A DNA stretch of 8,258 nt from an uncultured Candidatus Saccharibacteria bacterium. Lineage in GTDB: Bacteria > Patescibacteriota > Saccharimonadia > Saccharimonadales > Saccharimonadaceae. The notes below the pieces were generated by a model. That model saw only the letters and a program-made list of their open reading frames with translations. It had not been told where the DNA came from and searched no databases. Within the stretch, counting starts at the first letter, position 1; the number at the start of each line of letters is the position of its first letter. Shown piece after piece: positions 5,555-8,258 of this stretch. The stretch spans positions 1-8,258 of the forward strand of contig CANEKB010000047.1 in the NCBI GenBank assembly GCA_947427985.1, given 5' to 3'. Made by a program: the position numbers and the translations under genes.

Positions 5555-6683
5555 AAATGCTACTAAGGCTAGCAAAACGGCCAAAGTAAAACAAGCAACT
5601 ATGGCTAAACAGCAGCAGGTAGGCCCAGCCAAAAAAACTCCACGCCGCGTGCCGAAAGTTTTGCGCAAAGCGAAACGGGGTCTTCAAAAAGTGCGCGTAC
5701 GGGTGCAGGACTATCGCGCCAAGCATCCACCGCGCCACAAGAGCTTCAAGCGCTCCTACCGCGAAGACTATTTACGCAAGACCGAAACGCCAGGCCTGCT
5801 TAGTCATGCGATGACGACATTCCAAATCATTTTTCGTAACTGGAAGACTTTCGTGCCGTTCATTCTATTAATGACAGTGCTTTACGTTGGTTGTGTTGGC
5901 TTGTTAAGCGAAGATCTCTACCAGCAATTCAAAGACACAATCGACGAAACTAGTGGGGAATTAGCCAATGGTCAGATTGGTAACTTTGCCAAGGCGGGCT
6001 TACTTCTAATCTCGACCGTGACGACGGGTGGTCTCGATACTGGTATGGGCGAAGTACAGACGGTATTTATGGTCGTCCTGTTCCTAGTTATGTGGTTAGT
6101 AACGATTTTCCTTTTGCGTCATTTCTTTAGTGGAAGCCGGCCACGTTTGCGCGATGCTCTCTATAATGCGCTTAGTCCGTTAATTTCGACTTTACTAATC
6201 TTCGTTGTGGCTTTTCTACAAGCGATCCCGATTATGTTGGTGCTAATTACTTATGCTGCGGCAGTGGCAACCAATTTCTTGGCCACACCGTTTTACGCGC
6301 TACTGTATTTTATTTTTGTAATGCTCATGCTATTATTGTCAGGCTATATGCTTTCGGGGACTTTAATGGCGCTAGTCGCAGTAACTGCGCCAGGAATGTA
6401 TCCAATGGAAGCACTAACCTCGACAGCCGAACTGGTTTCAGGTCGACGCATCCGCTTAATCTTGCGGGTGCTCTATCTGCTCTTTGTGATAGCCTTAGTT
6501 TATATTATTACAATGTTGCCAGTTATTCTGATTGATCTTTGGCTTAAAGAAGCTTGGGAATGGGCGGTCGGCTGGCCAATTGTGTCGTTCTGCCTAGTAA
6601 TTGTAACTTGCTTCGTTTTTATCTACGCAACAACTTATCTCTATCGTTATTATCGTTGGCTGCTAGATTACAAAGAAAAGTAA
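5535..6683 (+). CDS. Polytopic membrane protein with highly basic N-terminal tail, unknown function
   Basis: This 382-residue protein was not recognised as a named family. Residues 1-85 are extremely basic (repeated K, R, A and Q, with PRRVPKVLRKAKRG at about 36-49) and contain no hydrophobic segment. They should sit in the cytoplasm and could bind RNA, DNA or acidic lipids. Six hydrophobic helices follow at about 104-124, 175-196, 215-240, 256-282, 310-335 and 347-370. A soluble loop lies at 125-170 and a conserved-looking MEALTSTAELVSGRRIR block at 291-307. The topology loosely recalls glycerophosphodiesterase-type membrane domains, but this is weak. The ATG at 5535 lies inside the end of htpX (20-base overlap), with GAGAG (5522-5526) eight bases upstream. 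Earlier in-frame GTG 5472 would overlap htpX by 83 bases and lacks a better ribosome site. The overlap suggests it works with LemA and HtpX, perhaps as partner or substrate adaptor. Confidence 0.85.
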   Translation: MARIPSKNATKASKTAKVKQATMAKQQQVGPAKKTPRRVPKVLRKAKRGLQKVRVRVQDYRAKHPPRHKSFKRSYREDYLRKTETPGLLSHAMTTFQIIFRNWKTFVPFILLMTVLYVGCVGLLSEDLYQQFKDTIDETSGELANGQIGNFAKAGLLLISTVTTGGLDTGMGEVQTVFMVVLFLVMWLVTIFLLRHFFSGSRPRLRDALYNALSPLISTLLIFVVAFLQAIPIMLVLITYAAAVATNFLATPFYALLYFIFVMLMLLLSGYMLSGTLMALVAVTAPGMYPMEALTSTAELVSGRRIRLILRVLYLLFVIALVYIITMLPVILIDLWLKEAWEWAVGWPIVSFCLVIVTCFVFIYATTYLYRYYRWLLDYKEK

Positions 6684-6690
6684 CATCTTC

Positions 6691-6719
6691 TAGACAGAAA
6701 ACCGACATAGTGTTATAAT
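6691..6719 (+). promoter_or_regulatory. Promoter of the acidic orphan protein gene
   Basis: TAGACA (6691-6696) and TATAAT (6714-6719) have a 17-base spacer, and TGT precedes the -10 (extended form). The -35 hexamer, spacing and -10 are identical to those of the lemA promoter. The leader is about 55 nt long. Confidence 0.85.
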
Positions 6720-6782
6720 GTTAAATGCCTTAGTGGTTAATTTTTTTAGATCTTTATCATCGTTAGAAAAGGTGGTGTAGTG

Positions 6783-7415
6783 ATGCTGAAGAGCCATTTT
6801 CAGCTCAAGGTGAAGGACCAGTATCAGATTTCCAATTGTCCGCGCCCGTTTTCGGTCTTCTGGGAGGATGATGGGATTGAGCCGATCCCGCACGCTGAAC
6901 TCTGGGCGGCAGTGCCGCTGGAGCTGGTGTCGATTAGTACGCTCGACCCGAAGCTTTTTGAACCGCTGGGCGATGACGAAACTGAGAGCGCTATCGCCGA
7001 AGCAATCGACTGTGGCGACCCGACCTTGCTTCCTGACCCAGAAGACTCTGAGGATTGGGCAGTGCGTCAGCAAATCATCGAAATCTTGGAGGGGAAAGTG
7101 TCGGAATGGAAGTTTCTCGGGCTACACGTCGACCCAATCGGGATTAGTCTGGTAATTATTCATCGTGATCCGCTGCCGGACGGCCAGCCTCTCCTTCGAG
7201 ATTATCTGTTACCGACGATTCGGAGTCACACTCTCACGGTACGCACGGCGGATGGCCGCCTCTGCACCTATCTCCAGAAAGCTGATCCCGAAGTCGACGA
7301 TACGCAGATTTGCCTCATCAAGGGCAATATTACGGGGGACTGCGAACTCTGTTTCATCTCTGAATTGCCCGAAAGTCCGGGCACTGTCCTTGTGAACGTC
7401 ACGAAATACCGCTAA
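6783..7415 (+). CDS. Acidic soluble protein of unknown function
   Basis: This 210-residue protein matches nothing I recognise. It has no signal peptide or membrane segment. A strongly acidic, proline-containing middle (about 60-92, for example PLGDDETESA and PDPEDSEDW) joins two more ordered-looking parts. The first has alternating hydrophobic strands (about 6-52). The second, at about 95-210, holds WKFLGLHVDPIGISLVIIHR (109-128) and ends in beta-type strands. There are six cysteines (C19, C77, C161, C177, C187, C190), the last two as CELC, which could bind metal but are not a clear zinc motif. GTG 6780 and ATG 6783 are adjacent candidates; ATG is preferred, seven bases after GGTGGT (6771-6776). 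The gene is monocistronic, with its own promoter and terminator. Its codons look richer in G+C than lemA's, by eye only. Confidence 0.8.
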   Translation: MLKSHFQLKVKDQYQISNCPRPFSVFWEDDGIEPIPHAELWAAVPLELVSISTLDPKLFEPLGDDETESAIAEAIDCGDPTLLPDPEDSEDWAVRQQIIEILEGKVSEWKFLGLHVDPIGISLVIIHRDPLPDGQPLLRDYLLPTIRSHTLTVRTADGRLCTYLQKADPEVDDTQICLIKGNITGDCELCFISELPESPGTVLVNVTKYR

Positions 7416-7422
7416 CCAAGGC

Positions 7423-7454
7423 ATCCCCGCCCAACTCTGGACGGGGATTTTCTT
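7423..7454 (+). terminator. Intrinsic terminator of the acidic orphan gene
   Basis: ATCCCCG (7423-7429) pairs with CGGGGAT (7442-7448) around a 12-base loop in which CC/GG may add two more pairs. The stem is followed directly by TTTTCTT. It starts eight bases after the stop codon and closes the transcript before the ligA promoter. Confidence 0.9.
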
Positions 7455-7550
7455 ATGGTTAGTTAGAACGCTGTATCGCACAAAACCAAAGTCAGGTACA
7501 AAGTCTGAATTGTTACTTTTCTGAGCCGACAATGCTATTCCTGCGAAGTA

Positions 7551-7559
7551 TGATATAAT
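7551..7559 (+). promoter_or_regulatory. ligA: Extended -10 promoter of ligA
   Basis: TGATATAAT is a complete extended -10 (TG at 7551-7552, TATAAT at 7554-7559). No good -35 lies at 16-18 bases (the 17-base position reads AATGCT), consistent with an extended -10 type. The strong ribosome site GGAGGTGA (7575-7582) follows. Confidence 0.7.
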
Positions 7560-7583
7560 AGAAACAATTCTTGTGGAGGTGAA

Positions 7584-8258
7584 ATGAATAAAAGTGAGGC
7601 CGAGGCGCGGATTCTGAAGTTGCGCGAGTTGATTAATGACTATCGCTATCATTATCATGTTTTGGACGAGTCAATTATGTCGGAGGCGGCGGCTGATTCG
7701 CTCAAACACGAGCTAGCAGAGCTAGAAAAACAATTTCCAGAGCTGATTACGCCGGATTCGCCGACGCAGCGAGTAGCGGGTAAGGCTTTAGACAAATTTA
7801 CCAAAGTGACGCACGAACAGCGGATGATTTCACTGGCGGATGTGTTTTCAGAAGACGAGATTCGAGAATGGGTGACAGCGAACGAAAAACTGACCGGTCC
7901 GATTCAGGAATACTTTACTGATATTAAGATGGACGGGCTGGCCTGCGCATTACATTATCAAGATGGATTACTGGTGCAAGCCGTGACGCGTGGTGACGGT
8001 TTGGTTGGAGAAGACGTGACAATGAATGTGCGTACAATTGAGAATGTACCGCTGCGGATTTCTGAGCCAGGACACGTCGAAGTGCGCGGCGAGATCGTAA
8101 TCTTTAAGAAAGATTTTGACGAGCTGAACGCTCGTCAGCAGAGGGTCGGCGAAAAGCCTTTCGCCAACCCTCGCAATCTTGCCGCCGGTAGTATCCGCCA
8201 GCTCGATCCGAAGGTGGCGGCTAGCCGACAATTGAAATTCATGGCTTATGATTTGGTA
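7584..8258 (+). CDS. ligA: NAD+-dependent DNA ligase LigA (5' part, cut by window end)
   Basis: The first 225 residues of LigA are present; the full enzyme is usually about 670 residues. Domain Ia lies at about 1-68 and ends in ELITPDSPTQRV (54-65), a nearly invariant block. The adenylation domain follows with KMDG (115-118), where K115 is the lysine that carries AMP. TRGDGLVGEDVT (134-145), VEVRGE (164-169) and FANPRNLAAGSIRQLDP are further signature elements. The enzyme seals nicks in replication and repair. Compared with E. coli, domain Ia has E34 where Asp32 is expected and A37 where Tyr35 is expected (D36 is kept as D38), and D113 replaces the Glu before the lysine motif. The OB, zinc-finger, HhH and BRCT parts lie beyond the window. 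The ATG follows a near-perfect Shine-Dalgarno site. It is probably functional, with lineage-specific substitutions. Confidence 0.96.
   Translation, partial: MNKSEAEARILKLRELINDYRYHYHVLDESIMSEAAADSLKHELAELEKQFPELITPDSPTQRVAGKALDKFTKVTHEQRMISLADVFSEDEIREWVTANEKLTGPIQEYFTDIKMDGLACALHYQDGLLVQAVTRGDGLVGEDVTMNVRTIENVPLRISEPGHVEVRGEIVIFKKDFDELNARQQRVGEKPFANPRNLAAGSIRQLDPKVAASRQLKFMAYDLV

Noticed and set aside
6721..6747. Weak stem (TTAA...CC/GG...TTAA) followed by seven Ts in the leader of the acidic protein gene
   Set aside because: Only two G-C pairs and a bulge; too unstable to call an attenuator or terminator from sequence alone.
7968..8231. 87-residue open frame on the - strand inside ligA
   Set aside because: It lies opposite well-conserved LigA motifs and has no ribosome site or family likeness.

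Overview
The window looks like chromosomal DNA from a small-genome bacterium of the Candidate Phyla Radiation (Patescibacteria), most probably a Saccharibacterium (TM7). This rests on the overall look of the proteins, short spacers with clear TATAAT promoters and Shine-Dalgarno sites, and the lemA-htpX-membrane protein set. TGA is used as a stop at 4031-4033, which argues against the UGA=Gly code of Gracilibacteria/Absconditabacteria. No database search was possible, so the lineage is an inference.

Layout. (1) 1-641: a ClbS/DfsB-family protein on the + strand, whose promoter carries a run of nine Gs between the -35 and -10 boxes. (2) 642-812: a convergent junction packed with inverted repeats, then tRNA-Cys(GCA) on the - strand. 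(3) 863-1943, all - strand: an ATP-grasp ligase, an intrinsic terminator, and tRNA-Gly(GCC) with a strong promoter. The tRNA-Gly has the near-universal G19-C56 elbow pair replaced by U19-A56. (4) 1999-3563, - strand: a two-gene operon of a single-pass membrane protein with a large outer domain, followed by a small nucleoside 2-deoxyribosyltransferase-like protein. (5) 3611-6683, + strand: a small two-helix membrane protein, then the tightly coupled set lemA, htpX and a six-helix membrane protein with a very basic N-terminal tail. The last three reading frames overlap. (6) 6691-7454: a lone acidic soluble protein of unknown function with its own promoter and terminator. (7) 7551-8258: the 5' part of ligA, NAD+-dependent DNA ligase, cut by the window end.

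How the parts may work together. LemA, HtpX and the polytopic protein form a translationally coupled envelope module, probably membrane-protein quality control. The membrane protein/deoxyribosyltransferase-like pair is a separate operon fired from a divergent promoter region. The ClbS-like protein would protect against a DNA-damaging metabolite, and its G-tract promoter suggests switchable expression. No mobile element, CRISPR array, rRNA or plasmid/phage gene was seen. No stretch longer than about 170 bases lacks a gene or tRNA.
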